DNA from: Puccinia triticina
Lineage: Eukaryota; Basidiomycota; Pucciniomycetes; Pucciniales; Pucciniaceae
Direction: 5' to 3'
Length of the DNA stretch: 64,000 nt
Assembly (NCBI RefSeq): GCF_026914185.1
Contig: NC_070571.1
Location: 4,154,001 to 4,218,000 of the forward strand
Notes under the pieces: generated by a model
The model's input: the letters and a program-made list of their open reading frames with translations, nothing else
Told to the model about the DNA's origin: nothing
The model's database searches: none
Part shown: positions 32,660 through 44,547 of the stretch, piece by piece
Layout of the letters: the number at the start of each line of letters is the position of its first letter
How positions within the stretch are numbered: the first letter of the stretch is position 1
Translations under genes and position numbers: made by a program

Positions 32660-33273
32660 TGCGCGCCACTAGCGCAGGCCTTCTGAACCTCCCGGGTGGC
32701 CCGGCGCAAAGTTCAGCCGGGGCTGACCCCCGCAGAATCTGCAGTCTTGCTCCGTCACTGGCAGCAGATTGACGTCATGATTTTGAATCTGCTTGCATGC
32801 CTTTATCATGAGGGCCAGTTGTGCTAGCCCGGTAAAGAGAAATGCTCCTGTTGCTCTGGAGGTGATTTTAATGCCATGGCAAGATCCATGTTTGAATAAA
32901 TTTGTTTTCTTCGGAACAAGGCACATCAAATACCCACCAGTGACTCACAGCGAGCCGGCGTGGGGGAAGAAGGGTGCGTAGTAGTTGAGACTCGTGAACG
33001 GAAGAGGACCGCAAGATGTCTCACTGGGGGATGTGTAGGGGATATGAGAACAAAGCGGAGACGCAATTCATCTGCAATTTGTGAAGGGACTGTTGGGTGT
33101 GTATGGATGGAGGGGTACAAAAGGAGATGTGATGCAAAGGTGGTATGTCCGGTGGTGAGGCATCACTGCCTCAACCCTTGCAATACGCGAGGGATTTCTC
33201 CACACCTGCAAGCAACGATGAGTCAGATGGCACCAGCGAAGCTTAACAGAGAACGCAGCTCACATTTCTGGAA

Positions 33274-33698
33274 CTACACACTTTGTCTGGGGTTTCCCAG
33301 AGGATCATGGCGCGGGAGGTTTGATTGACCCTTGTCATACATCATTGGACCTGTAAATCATATCAGGACATGACAGGCCGTGAGATTTTTAGCTGTAAAG
33401 TGGTGGAGATGTGTAACCGCGTACCTCTTCCAAGACGGTTCCTCATGGCATTCCAGGTCGCATAGGCATTTGGAGTGGCCTCTGGTGGAATCTTCATGTC
33501 ATGGGCATCGCAGTTGAGCTTGCCTTGGAACTTGTACATAAGGTTCCAATTGATGTAAGCTTGAGCTTCCGAGATTTCCTTCGCATGTGATGTGTTGCTG
33601 TTGATCTCGATTCGCTCCACTTCCTTATCAACTAGCTCCTGCTTTTCACGGAGCCATTGCAGCTGGATAGGAGTAAGGTGGACTTGAGGCGAAGGCAT
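33274..33698 (-). CDS. Protein C of the transposon, small unknown protein
   Basis: Minus strand, exons 33698-33425 and 33350-33274 with a 74-bp intron; 116 residues. Both this and the outer copy read M-P near the start, L(T/S)PIQ, then AWD/TWNAMRNRLGRG or IWDAKRNRLGKG before the intron, and GP(M/L)M directly after it, which supports the splice site. The N-terminal half is predicted helical (HLTPIQLQWLREKQELVDKE). No known domain recognised. The C-terminal tail after the intron is poorly conserved. Confidence 0.65.
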
Positions 33699-34312
33699 TG
33701 TGTATGAGCTGATGACCACCACGTTGAGTGTCTGTCTAATTTTCGCGGAGATGCAGAGGTGAAATGATTGCAAACCTTCGAGTGCGTGGTTGGGGGACTG
33801 CCTGAAGGCAACCAGATGCCTTCTTAAATGTGTTCTAATTGCTCTGAAGGCTTTGGTATGTATCTGCATGCAGGGGTGCCATCGCCATCTGATACAATAA
33901 CTCAGGTTCGTCATTGATGCTTGATTTAGACCTTCAAACTGACAAAGTGAGAGTGTGCAGCATCGAGGTATGTAATGCAGGATGTGATTTACAGCAATTT
34001 GCGTGGTTCCTCAGCCTGCCCCTTCGCATGTACCACACAGTGTATCAAGACGACATTGTGGTGTTTGAGAAGCTCAGTTGAAATAACAGGTTGTTGGACG
34101 CTTGTTATGCATAACAGAATCAATGCATGTTCTCTTGAAGCATGGTGAGCTGCATGTGGGTGTTTTGTGTTGATCTCAAATTTTGTACAGTCACAGAGAA
34201 CATCTTTGACAAAGAAATGGTCTTTGCCCGCCCGCAGCTTGTCCCGTCTCCATCTCCAAAGAGGTGCCTCTACATCTACATCTGTCTTCCTCAACCACAG
34301 CTTACTCATATC

Positions 34313-37300
34313 ATGCCTCCGAAAAACAGACATGTGTGTCTCTGTGAACACTATGGCTGCAACATGACAAAACACGAGGAAGGTGACAGAATTGTTCCTG
34401 GAAGGGTATTATCGAAGCGTGTGTTTGACCAACATCAAACAACAATCCCGAAACGGACGTCCCAACGGGCTTCCCTGCAGTCAGGACGATGCTTGCATCC
34501 CATGCAGAATTCCCACGTAAGTTGCCAGCCTTGTCCATATCAAGCTGAGGATCTGGCAAAGGGAGCAATGCTGATCAGCATTGTAAGCAGGTGGCATCAA
34601 CTGCATCGACTTCAGCCTTAGTGGCAGTCAACGTTGCTCCCAGGCAGGTTCTTCTCCAAGAAGACTATTGCAAACAGGTAATGTTGCAAATGGCAAGTTC
34701 TGTCTTGACGCATAAACTGAGCAAATCTGGAGCAACCGATTTCCTGAGGGCTGCTCGTGCCAATGTGTTGCTTCTGGGAAAGATCTGGAGCGCACAGAAT
34801 GACATCACGATCGACCCTATCCCAATTATTAACGATATTCCAACTACGCCGGAGGCCGTCTTCCATCGGCTTGGTTTGGATCCTGACTCCACGACGCGGG
34901 TCTGTTGCCGAAAATGCTTTGCGCTCTACGTCCTCCAATCTGCGGATGGCAACAAAGTTCCACAAAAATGCTCCGAGGCTTTCCTTTCCGAAAAACAGGG
35001 GTATTGTAAATGGGCAAAGGAACAAAATATTGTCCCAACCTGTGATGAAGCTCTCTTCAAATCCAGCCGAAATGGGCAGCTGGTGCCAGCTCGAACTTTC
35101 ACGTACGTTTCACTCAAGTCATGGTTGGAGGCGCGACTTCGCCTACCTCACTTCGAAACCTTGCTAGATTCGAGTCTGGCCTCTGCGAATTGGACGACAG
35201 ACCAGCCAATGGAGGACGTGTGGCATGGCAGTGTGTGGCGAGAGTTTCCAACTGCCGATGACGGCACAGGCTTCTACACACAAACATCCGGAAACCTCGT
35301 CTTTAGTCTATATCTCGACTGGTTCAATGCCGAGGGAAGCTCAAATCTAGGCAAGCACAATTCTGTCGGGGCGATAACTTTGGTTTGCCTGAATTTGCCT
35401 GCCACATGTCGGTACCAGACCGAAAACATATATCTTTTCGGCATCATTCCAGGTCCCAGGGAGCCGAAGCGTGATCAGATCAACCATGTCTTGAAACCGC
35501 TCGTTGATGAACTCAAAGAATTCTGGCGTGGAGTCCACTTCGATTCAACCAATTTGCAACCGGCGGGGAGAACCATTCGCGCAGTCATCTTTCCCCTGAT
35601 TGCAGACCTTCCCGCCCTGCGCAAGACTGCAGGATTTGGCAGTCATGCGGCTAAGCTATTCTGTTCGTTTTGTCTATTAAGTAAGACGGACCTGGAGGAG
35701 ACAGATGCATCGAAGTTTCCCAGAAGAACCAATGAGCAACACCTTGAGGACGCCACAAAATGGCGGAATCTGAACAACTCCACCGAACGAGATAAATTTG
35801 CCTCTGCCAGTGGAGCAAGATGGAGCACGCTGAATGAATTACCCTACTGGCGCCCAGTTCATCATTGCTCCATCGAGTTGATGCACGTCCTGGCTCTTGG
35901 CGACTTGAAGGATCACAGTATTCGATTCCTGTCCTTGCCATTAGCAGGTGCGGAACTCATGAAGATGCAAGAGCTGGATGAGCAATGGCAGAACGACAAA
36001 TCTTACACCGCAGCTCCTTTTACTGAGGTTTTTCGGGGCACCGGCAAAAACAAAGGGAAGAGAAAACTCGGGAATGAGGAAGGGGCTACCTCGGTTGAAC
36101 TACGGCCCAAACGAATCCGCGCGAATGAGCAGACGCCGATAACATCCACCCATCCAAACACGTCTGGAGCAGGCTTGCAGAGTGATTCTCCAGAATCATC
36201 CACCCACTCGTATGTCCTACGACAACAGAAAAGACGTCTTTACGGGACATCTCCGGAAGATGCTTCCGGATCGGAGGAGCATACTGGTAGTGACGACACC
36301 ATCACCGCACGTTGGAGAAAAGCTCCGCCTAACCAACAGCTGGACAAAAATCGCCCAAGGATCTCAGCAGAGGAACTTGATGTTGTCCGCCGAACAATTA
36401 TGCACACCGTTTTGCCAACATGGATAGATCGAGTGCCGATGAACTTGGGAGCGGGAAGCCATGGTTCTTTGAAAGCAGCGGAATGGGTAATTCTCTACAA
36501 GGTCTATTACACAATTGCTCTAATTCCGATATGGATCAAGGCTGCCGAGGATGCTGCTACAGCAGAAAGCAAGACTCGAGTTTTGGCACTGTTGAGGTCA
36601 ACCACAGCGTTGAGTCAGATTGCGCATTTCCTCACCCTACCCAGCATCAAAATCAAGGACTTGAGCGAACTTGATCAGATGATTTGGGATTATCGGAGAT
36701 GTGTGCAAGAGGGTTGGCCTGCGGAATCAAGCAAGCCTAATTTGCATCTGACCCAGCATTACCCTGAAGTCATCCGCAGGTTTGGCCCCCCACGGTCAAC
36801 AGCTGCGTGGGCACAAGAACGAGTAAATGGGTTGTTACAGAGGTTGCCGACAAATCACCACCGAGGTGAGTTCATTGTTGTTTATCATCAAGTGTGGCAG
36901 TTGATTTACCCCTTCTGTTGTGGAATTCATTTGGACACCAGATGATATCCCCAATACATTGACACACAAATGGCACATGCACTCAACCCTCCGATCCCTT
37001 CTCCATGGCACCACGGACATACACAGTGTGGAAGATGAATCGAAGAAGAAAGCACCGCAAGAGACGCACCTCACCGGTCCCCTGTTGATTAAGTGGAAGA
37101 GAGCGGTAGCTGGGAAGGCAGGACAACGGGGAAGATTAGGGGCTGTCGAATCCAATACGCATCTGCAGTCTGTGGTGACGCCAGTTCAAAGTGTTTTGCT
37201 CAACCGGAAGAAGTTTTCAACTAGGGCGCATCATCACGGAAATAGTTTGGTTGAGTTCTACCTTGGCGATGATCAACGTTTTGGCGAAATAGAGCAGATA

Positions 37301-37655
37301 TTCCGCTCAGAGCAGACACTTGAGAAGGTTTGGGTGGTGGTCAAACCGTTCAAGGAATTAGCGCGCAATCAAGATCCATACCGCGATTATCCCGATCTCA
37401 ATTGTCGCTTGGTCCTGAACGATCATGAGGTGATGGCCGTGGTGGACAGTGAAAGGATAATTGGTCATGTGGCTATTATGCAGAATCCCGCAGGGACGTT
37501 TGGATTTCCAAAAGCAACAATCAGTGCAGTGGGTTTGGGGTCTGCAGTAAGTTGATTTACATTAATATCTGCGTGTTGGTGGGTTGAGAGTAATGTGGGT
37601 TGTTGATTGGTTTGGATTTAAACAGGGGTGGGAGAGCCTAGTTGACGACGAATAA
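34313..37655 (+). CDS. tnp2: Tnp2-type (CACTA/En-Spm-like) transposase
   Basis: Four exons: 34313-34516, 34591-36865, 36942-37546, 37626-37655; 1037 residues, frame open throughout. Exon 1 encodes a small Cys/His cluster (CLCEHYGC...H) like the zinc finger at the start of fungal Tnp2 proteins. A second Cys cluster (CCRKC...C) lies at about residues 172-200. The Tnp2 core has LYLDWFNAEG (Asp about 311), SVGAITLVCLNLP, FGIIPGP, FPLIADLPA (Asp about 407), FGSHAAKLFCSFC and LNELPYWRP...IELMH (Glu about 497), matching the order in known Tnp2/Transposase_21 proteins. A charged low-complexity insertion (GKRKLG, RPKRIR; about 555-580) may be a nuclear signal. The last exon is only 30 bp (GWESLVDDE) but is conserved in the outer copy. 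It is the presumed recombinase of the element. Confidence 0.9.
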
Positions 37656-38032
37656 TTGGAGACACATGAAAAGGTGGGGACTTGGAGTGTTTGGGTTGGG
37701 TTGTACATTTCTTGTCAAAGGGAACTGTGTGTGCGGTGATGGGCAATTTGGGGCTGCTTGAAAGGATTGACTGCATGATGAATCCCCGCATCTCTAAATA
37801 TACACATGTTCCCAATAGTAGCAAGTATCAGGTATTCAGCTGAATTGCTTTCGGGAATGACTCATGTTCTTCTCGCTCTCCGTTGTTCATACCCGCCAAA
37901 TCATCCTTGTGCAGTATCATTAAGCAGCTTCTTGTGATCTTGATATCCTGAGTGTCGTTTCCCAGTTCTCCGACAACCTCCATTTACGCTCAAACTTATT
38001 AATCTATTTTGTGCACGCGTCATCAGTCCCAA

Positions 38033-39712
38033 ATGCCGCCAGACGACCCTGGTGACGCTCCCGAGAGACAAGATGATGAACAATCAGCGGAGGGAGGCTC
38101 GAGTGGGGGTGTTGATGAGGAGTGGATCCGAAAACTGGTAGATGGCGTAGTGGCGAAAATCCCAAGCGCGGGAGGGACTTCTGCAATGGAGACTGATGTG
38201 ACGGAGGGTATGTTTCTTTCTCTTATCTGGTCCAGACCTGTGGCCTCTACTGACACTTCACAAACGATGCAGACGGGTCGGGCCAGCCACCGAATGCTAA
38301 TTCCGGACCTGCGGAGGTGCCTGAGGAAGTGATGTTGGATCCGAAATTCGTTGTGGAGAATGCCCGGAAAGCAAGGAATGTTGCTGCGGAGGAAAACTGC
38401 GAGCGGAGAGTGAAACAGCGAGCCCATAGGATTGCCAAGAAGGGTGCCTTGACGGAACACTGCGACAAGTATTCACGTGGAATCCAATCTTTTGTGAAGT
38501 TCTTTCTGGGTGGTCCGGAAACCCCGCAGGACTATCCCAAAAGCCCGACAACGAACGAACTCCAGAACCTCTATTGGGTAGAAAGAAGAGCTCAAAAGAT
38601 TGTGAAAGAACTCAGCCGAATTCGAGCAGCTCTTTCCAGCAAATCAGCCGCGGAGCAAGATTACTACGTTTCCCGTGCTGAAGAGGAGATTTGCAAGAAC
38701 ATTGTTTTACCCCCCTTCACTCCCGCTTCCCAACGCGACAATGTGAAAGGTTGTCAGCCTATCAACCTGCACACAAAATCCGATGTGGAGCGATCCCTGG
38801 CCTTGGCTGGGATTTCGAGAATGACATTTCAGTGGGAGGTGGGGCCATCTTCAGCCTGGAATTCTACCGTCATTGACATCCTGGCGACAAAGTCAGTCGA
38901 ATTCCTGCGTCGTTCAACACAAATTTCCAATGCGCAAGCCGGCGAAGCGCCGGCAATCATCAAACGGTGGCTCCAAACAAAGTCCCGCGAAATTCGACAG
39001 TGTCTTGACATGGGGTCGGAGAGTTACAAGGCGATGAAGACCACCAAAGCGGCTAAAGCGCAATACCAGCGATGGCGAAACAAAGTAAGCACAGTTTTCC
39101 CTACTAATCAATTCCTGTGGTTAGGGTTTTAACGGCTGTGACTCGTGGGTCAAGATCAGAGAAAACAGATGCAGCATGGTGGATAAGATGTATAAGCAGC
39201 ACATTGCTTTGGCTCATGTTGTTGAAGTGAAGGATTGTGGTTCCGACATCGAAGATGGGGATTCCGGTGGACTACCAATCAGTCTGATTCCCAATTGGCG
39301 AAGCGATCAGCTAACCACGGTGCTCCACTGTCTAGACAAGATGGCGATAGCTCAAGCGACACACCACAAAACAATTGCAGCAAATGAAAAGCTCTACGGC
39401 AGATCTAAGCGCAACTTCAAGAGAACGAAAGGTGTCCTCGGTGTACCTCGAGGTTTGCCTATCGATTGCTACAACCCAACGTATTGGACCACCTTGAGTA
39501 GTTTCGAGCAGCAAACTATCTCTAAAGTCAAAGCATGCGGGCTGGATGCAATCTCAGACGCTCTGCAAGCACTCTGCAATCGTAACCAACCTCCAGCGGC
39601 ACCTCCCGTCCATCATAACTCCGGAGGTTCATCGGCCGGCAATGCCGGACCCAGCAGCACCCAACAGGGCGCTCCTACGTCGGTCTTTGGTGCTGGTATG
39701 AATGTAGATTAG
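38033..39712 (+). CDS. Protein E of the transposon, charged unknown protein
   Basis: Exons 38033-38207, 38273-39084 and 39155-39712; 514 residues. The splice sites agree in phase with the outer copy (ENRCSM and ENRCKM right after the last intron). An acidic N-terminus (about 1-85) is followed by a Lys/Arg/Glu-rich helical part with DPKFVVENARKAR, FVKFFLG, YWVERRA and PPFTPA, then KDCGSDIEDGD, a conserved VHCLDKM/LHCLDKM block, and a Ser/Gly/Asn tail that ends MNVD in both copies. No known domain recognised. By position and charge it could be the DNA-binding partner of Tnp2, as TnpA is in En/Spm elements, but that is inference. Confidence 0.82.
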
Positions 39713-39991
39713 GTGTTATGGTTTTGATAGGCTTTTTCTTACCGCGCTCCAAGCTCCTTGTCTATGTGGGCGAAGAGATGTTCATTATCTCTTGGCGCTT
39801 GGCTTCCTTTAGTGCAATCAATATCCAATCGGAATATCCGATGTAGGTGGCAGCAGGCCGGCCCGGTGCCCATTTGTCATGTCAGGATTGCTTGTGTTTT
39901 GAAGAGTAGGTCTGATCAGTCGGGAGGTGGGTTAGTTGATTTGATCAGTACAGGCCAATACCTCAGTGTGGGCGCTTGGTGAGGGTTGTCT

Positions 39992-40033
39992 GATGTCCAC
40001 CCTGATGTTCGCGCGAACATCAGGGTGGACATC
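39992..40033. promoter_or_regulatory. Perfect 42-bp palindrome with CGCGCG core
   Basis: GATGTCCACCCTGATGTTCGC followed by GCGAACATCAGGGTGGACATC; the two halves are exact complements. It is 279 bp after the stop of gene E and 500 bp before gene F. Sequence is the same as the palindrome at 32620. Confidence 0.9.
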
Positions 40034-40534
40034 TTCACACAGGCTTCCGCAAGTCCGCAGCAGGAGCCCTTTGGGGACTCCTGCGGCTATTCCTTAACCA
40101 TTGTGATTCGTGGGCCTCCCCACGAATGGGGCACAGAGTTATGAGCGCCCGAACGCACGTTTATCTTTGATGAAGTTCGCCCCATAACCCTGTGTAGTTT
40201 CCTGGTCAGACACACAACAACTTCATCAGCAACGTACAAAGTTTGCTCTAAGACACCAAACTAAATGTACATGAGTGCCTCATCAGGCTCACTGAGCCAA
40301 CCTTGTGATTCATACTGACCCAATGTTTAGGTCAGTGTATGTCAAATCAAAGATTGCGCACCACATCACAAAGGCACACACCGACAAAGGCACACCAACA
40401 GTCACAGTCAAACGGATACTTAAAGGTGCCTTCTGCCTCTCCATCCCCTCCAACCTCCCCTCAGTCCTGCCCTTTTCAGATTGATTGTCTCCGCCTGCGC
40501 TGCCCTCCAAGATTCCCTTGCCACATCCCTCGCA

Positions 40535-42936
40535 ATGAATACCGCTGACCTCAATCCCAACTCACCTCCTGGGGGCGGCGACCCTTCCGCCCGCAGTGAT
40601 GCAGTCGAACCCAAAGAATCCGGACGTACAACCCCACCTCCCAGTATGTGCAGTCTCTCCCACAGCTACTCCGAACCCACCGCAAGATTTATTCCACTGA
40701 CCATGCCCGACAGCTCAAGAGGATGCGCAGCAGAATATTCCTCACCCCCTAAGGGCTGCTCCCAGCTTCGCGGAGTTTGCCCTACAGCCGAGGGGTTCTG
40801 TTCATCCCGCCGCGCTTGATCCTGAAGAAGCCGTTCTGGACACAGAAATCCAGGAAATCACCCCTGAAGAGTTTGTCCGCTTGATCAACTCGGCAACCAT
40901 AGCAGCCGAAGGTCTCCTCCGTCTCAAACTCCCGCGAACTTGCAAACGACTGGCGAGTGAGCTTGCGCAGTCCATCGTGGCTAGTAAACGACGTGAGCAT
41001 CCTTTTTTTGGCCTCCCTCACACATTCTCTTGCTGACATGTAGGCCGAATCAGGATATGACTCGACAGGTGCAATACCCGAGGAGGAGGCCATTCGAATA
41101 CGCCCTGCCAATTCCATTCCCCCATCGACCCAACTCTCGCACACACCCAACAACCCTCCGAAGAAACGTGCAAAAAAATCTGGAAAAAAGAATCCCGCTG
41201 ATCTTCTTACCAAGCAGTCCGGGGGATCAACATTGAGCTCCCACCAACAGAACGGCCCTGAAGGAGCACCTTCAAGTCATCAATCCGGTGAAGCTCACAA
41301 AATCTCCAAGACGCCCCCCCCACAGGACCCACAGCGGGACACCTGGGGATCAAGCCCTCACAACCATGACTCGCCAGCGGGCAACAAGATGGCTATCGAC
41401 AAGACAACACCTCCATGCCCCCGTACAACCCCCGACCCATTGGTTCCTGAAACCAACGGCCTGCTCGCTCGCCCAAACAACGACAAAGAAGAAATTGTGC
41501 CTCCGGCGGCCACACACTCTGCTGCACATGCCCTGGAACCGCAGCCTGCCAACCCGGCTGATCAGGATGCCCAGCCCTCGACGGTGAGTAATAATGCCGG
41601 CCATGCACCACCTGCGCCCACCTCCGCCACGCAAGGCACTGCGCCTGCAGACTCTATGGAGAAGGGCCAAGATGACACCAGCACCGTTCGCACCGGCCCC
41701 ACCGATCTTACCATCCTCCGATCAGATGACATCCGCCTGGAGGTATTGAGGATCCACCGGCAACACGAAGGCACCAAACCTTCGTGGGTCAAATATCAGA
41801 CCGCCTGGGAAGCACTATCCGGCCTCGTCAAAACTTGTCCTTGCTCAATGCAACCACCAGCTCCGGCCCACCAAAATCTCCGATTCCAAGGTACAACCTG
41901 TTCTTACGCGGCATGGATAAAGTCTATTACTGCTTTGGGTGAGTTTCATATCATGACTCCCATCATCGCCCTGCTGTGTAACTGACCGACGATTACAAAC
42001 TTTTCAGCCACTCAGTTTTTGCCTCCGGGCGCAAATGAACAATGGAACTGCCCGGATCTGATTGACTTTCCGCTGCTCTCGAAATTTGGTAATAACGATG
42101 ATACCCTCCGACCTGCAGAATTTATCTCCACAACTAGCAAATCACCACATCCGGAGTCAACCATTGTCCGGTTCCTGTACCGATTCCTTCACCCCCCGGC
42201 AAATGTACACACCGAGTGGGCAAAGATTATCGCGGCTTCCGTTGAAACAATGAGCGAGAACCTTTTTCAGCCACCTCCAGTCACCTTCGACACCCAAGAT
42301 GACCAAATAACGCGCGGTGTTCAGATGCTCGAATACCTTGATGCGGTCAAGAATTCATCCTCGAATTTTGCCACACCAGCAGTTGCCGGCGAAAATCCCA
42401 CTGTACCGGACGTATTACCGCGTTCGCACTCTGTCGACATCCTTCATGAATTTCGCAACACCATTCTTGATGTCCTCATGGCATACATCATATTTCAAAC
42501 CCACGCAAACAGCGAGCCTCCCTTGACTGAAGCACAGAAAAAGTCCAACCGCCGAGCCCTTCACCCCAAGACAACAAACGAAACACCGACCGGATCCCAA
42601 GCTCAGAACAGTGGTACTGCCTTGGACAATGCAAAACCGGAGGCCCGGACCCAACTCCAGAAGCTCCAACGCAAGCAAAATTTCCAGCCACTAGTCTACT
42701 TTGTGCTTGGTGGAGTCCGAGGCCTCTTCATTGCCTCGAGAAATCACCGTGTCGCCGGTATTGCAGAATGCATGTCATTCATTGAGGCTATGGCGATAAT
42801 ATCACGCAGGTCAGCTGTTATCCGCAACCCAGAAGAGCCAATTTGGAAAAATGTATCAGCACTCTTAGTCCGGCTTTTCACCCCGGTCTTTCAATCTCCC
42901 AATGCTACCTCTGCCCAAATTCGGCCACCCACTTGA
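40535..42936 (+). CDS. Gene F: 733-residue protein of unknown function, inner element only
   Basis: Four exons: 40535-40643, 40714-40992, 41054-41938, 42008-42936; total divisible by three and open throughout, with GT-AG introns of 61-70 bp. The N-terminal third is Pro/Ser/Thr-rich and disordered-looking, with a basic PPKKRAKKSGKK stretch (about 160-175) that could be a nuclear signal. From about residue 300 it looks globular: EVLRIHRQHEG, WVKYQTAWEALSGLV, and near the end FQPLVYFVLGGVRGLFIASR and CMSFIEAMAIISRR. I do not recognise the family. It follows a CGCGCG palindrome. No counterpart lies in the visible part of the outer element, though it may lie beyond the window. It may be cargo or part of the mobility machinery. 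Confidence 0.75.
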
Positions 42937-44067
42937 TACCAACTTGCCGAGGCTATCACCAATGATTTCCTTAATCATTGGCAGACTTCACACCCCACCA
43001 CTCCATTCCTCCTTCCTAATTCTAGCCGCGAGATTCCGAACGAATAGTTTACATTGAACGTGCCTCGTCCTTTCTTGTGCCTCTCTTTCCGCTTTCATTC
43101 CCTAGCTGCTCCAATTGTGAAAAGCATGCATCCTCTGCAATGCATCCTGCTCATGAGATCCTGTTGTTTGCTTACTCTTTTCTCAGCACGGTGTGCACGC
43201 TGAAATGATGTGCCCTATTATCTGAGCAAATGTCACCCGTCTGCTATGCGTTCCATTCGGGACCTGTTCAGGGCCGCACTTTCAAGTGCTGTAACCTGCA
43301 CTAGGTGTGATACCATGTGCAAAGCGGAACGACGGAGTTGCACTGAAAGTTTCCACTACCTTTACAGAGCAGGAATCAAGCTTCTTTTCTGATTCACTAG
43401 CTGTGTGTTAGCCTTTTCGGGCGAACTGTGAGGCCACATAGTCTGCAACGCTGCCCCATTGCTCACCACGAAGTAAAACAATCGCGTGCTGAAATCACAG
43501 CGTCTTGTTATGGCTCATCAGCAATAAAGCAATTGATGTGACTAATGTAGGCGCATGGACATCATCTTGTAAGCATATGAGGTAACAAACGTCGGTGATT
43601 ATATTATGAAAAATCATTTATCGGCGGAGACTTATGTATGTTTCTGCCATCAGGACATGTCTGTCTCGTGACGGGCAAGTGAGCTAGCTTAGAATATCAT
43701 TATGGTCTTGCCGGATGCCGTTTGCTTAGGATGTCATGCTCGGTACTCAAAACGCTTCTTGGGATGGTTCCTCAAGCCATACTTCGTCTTTTCCGATCTG
43801 GAGAGCTTCCCAGCGTACTCTACCTGCCACACAATATATCATGGTCAGTGGAAGGAGACCTTTCATGGAGCAAACCACACTGACACGAAGCGCCAGCATT
43901 CTGCTTCCCCGACTGGACGTCCTAGGGGCTGTCCCGCCGAACCGGATTGCATCCCCTGGTCAAAGGCCTTGGAAAGACTCGTGTGCCTGGGCATGAGTAG
44001 GTGCCAACTTGATCCGACCGCCCTTGGACTATAGGATAAATGAGCATGTTAGCCTTGACAAAAGGTT
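42937..44067. other. No confident gene
   Basis: Sequence downstream of gene F. The minus strand at about 43700-43860 reads YCVAGRVRWEALQIGKDEVWLEE, which looks protein-like and might be a 3' exon of the ORF at 44068-44547, but no splice model could be supported. Confidence 0.4.
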
Positions 44068-44547
44068 TCATGCAAAACATCCTTTCTGCCGCGGATGGTT
44101 CTGTGCCTCAGAAAAACTGACATAATTTGTGGCGGTATCAACCACTTCAACATGACTCATACAGCCAACCGCCTCGTTCCAGTGGACTTTAACAATGGTC
44201 GCGGTGCCGAATGCATGTGTGTTCTCGAACTCCGCTGCAAGGAGAAGCTGGCCGCGGTGAACTTGCCAGTTAGACCGCTCAACGGTGATCATGGGGTGTC
44301 CGTCTGGTTTAATGGTGAGCTGACCGGTGAAAAAAACTTCTGTGCAGAAGTCGTATAGAATCGCAGGAACTTTTGACGAGAAGGACTTGAGCACAAAGTG
44401 ATATTCTTGGAAGCTACCAGAGTCTATCATTTCTTGTGGGAGTTGATGGGACGCGATACAGGTTTTGAAATGGATTTCGTCCCTGATACCATAGATACTG
44501 GATGCGCTAGTATTGGCGAGACGGACATTTCCAGCAACCTCAATCAT
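44068..44547 (-). CDS. Hypothetical ORF G in inner element, possibly a partial gene
   Basis: A 159-codon minus-strand ORF (MIEVAGNVRLANTSASS to CFA). The composition is protein-like, with alternating beta-type segments (YHFVLKSFSSKVPAILYDF, GQLTIKPDGHPMITVE). No motif recognised. It may be one exon of a longer gene. It lies between gene F and the third palindrome. Confidence 0.4.
   Translation of the reverse strand: MIEVAGNVRLANTSASSIYGIRDEIHFKTCIASHQLPQEMIDSGSFQEYHFVLKSFSSKVPAILYDFCTEVFFTGQLTIKPDGHPMITVERSNWQVHRGQLLLAAEFENTHAFGTATIVKVHWNEAVGCMSHVEVVDTATNYVSFSEAQNHPRQKGCFA

Noticed and set aside
32926..33328. ORFs on both strands between genes B and C (64 and 122 codons)
   Set aside because: They overlap each other, have no counterpart in the outer element and no motif; treated as non-coding.
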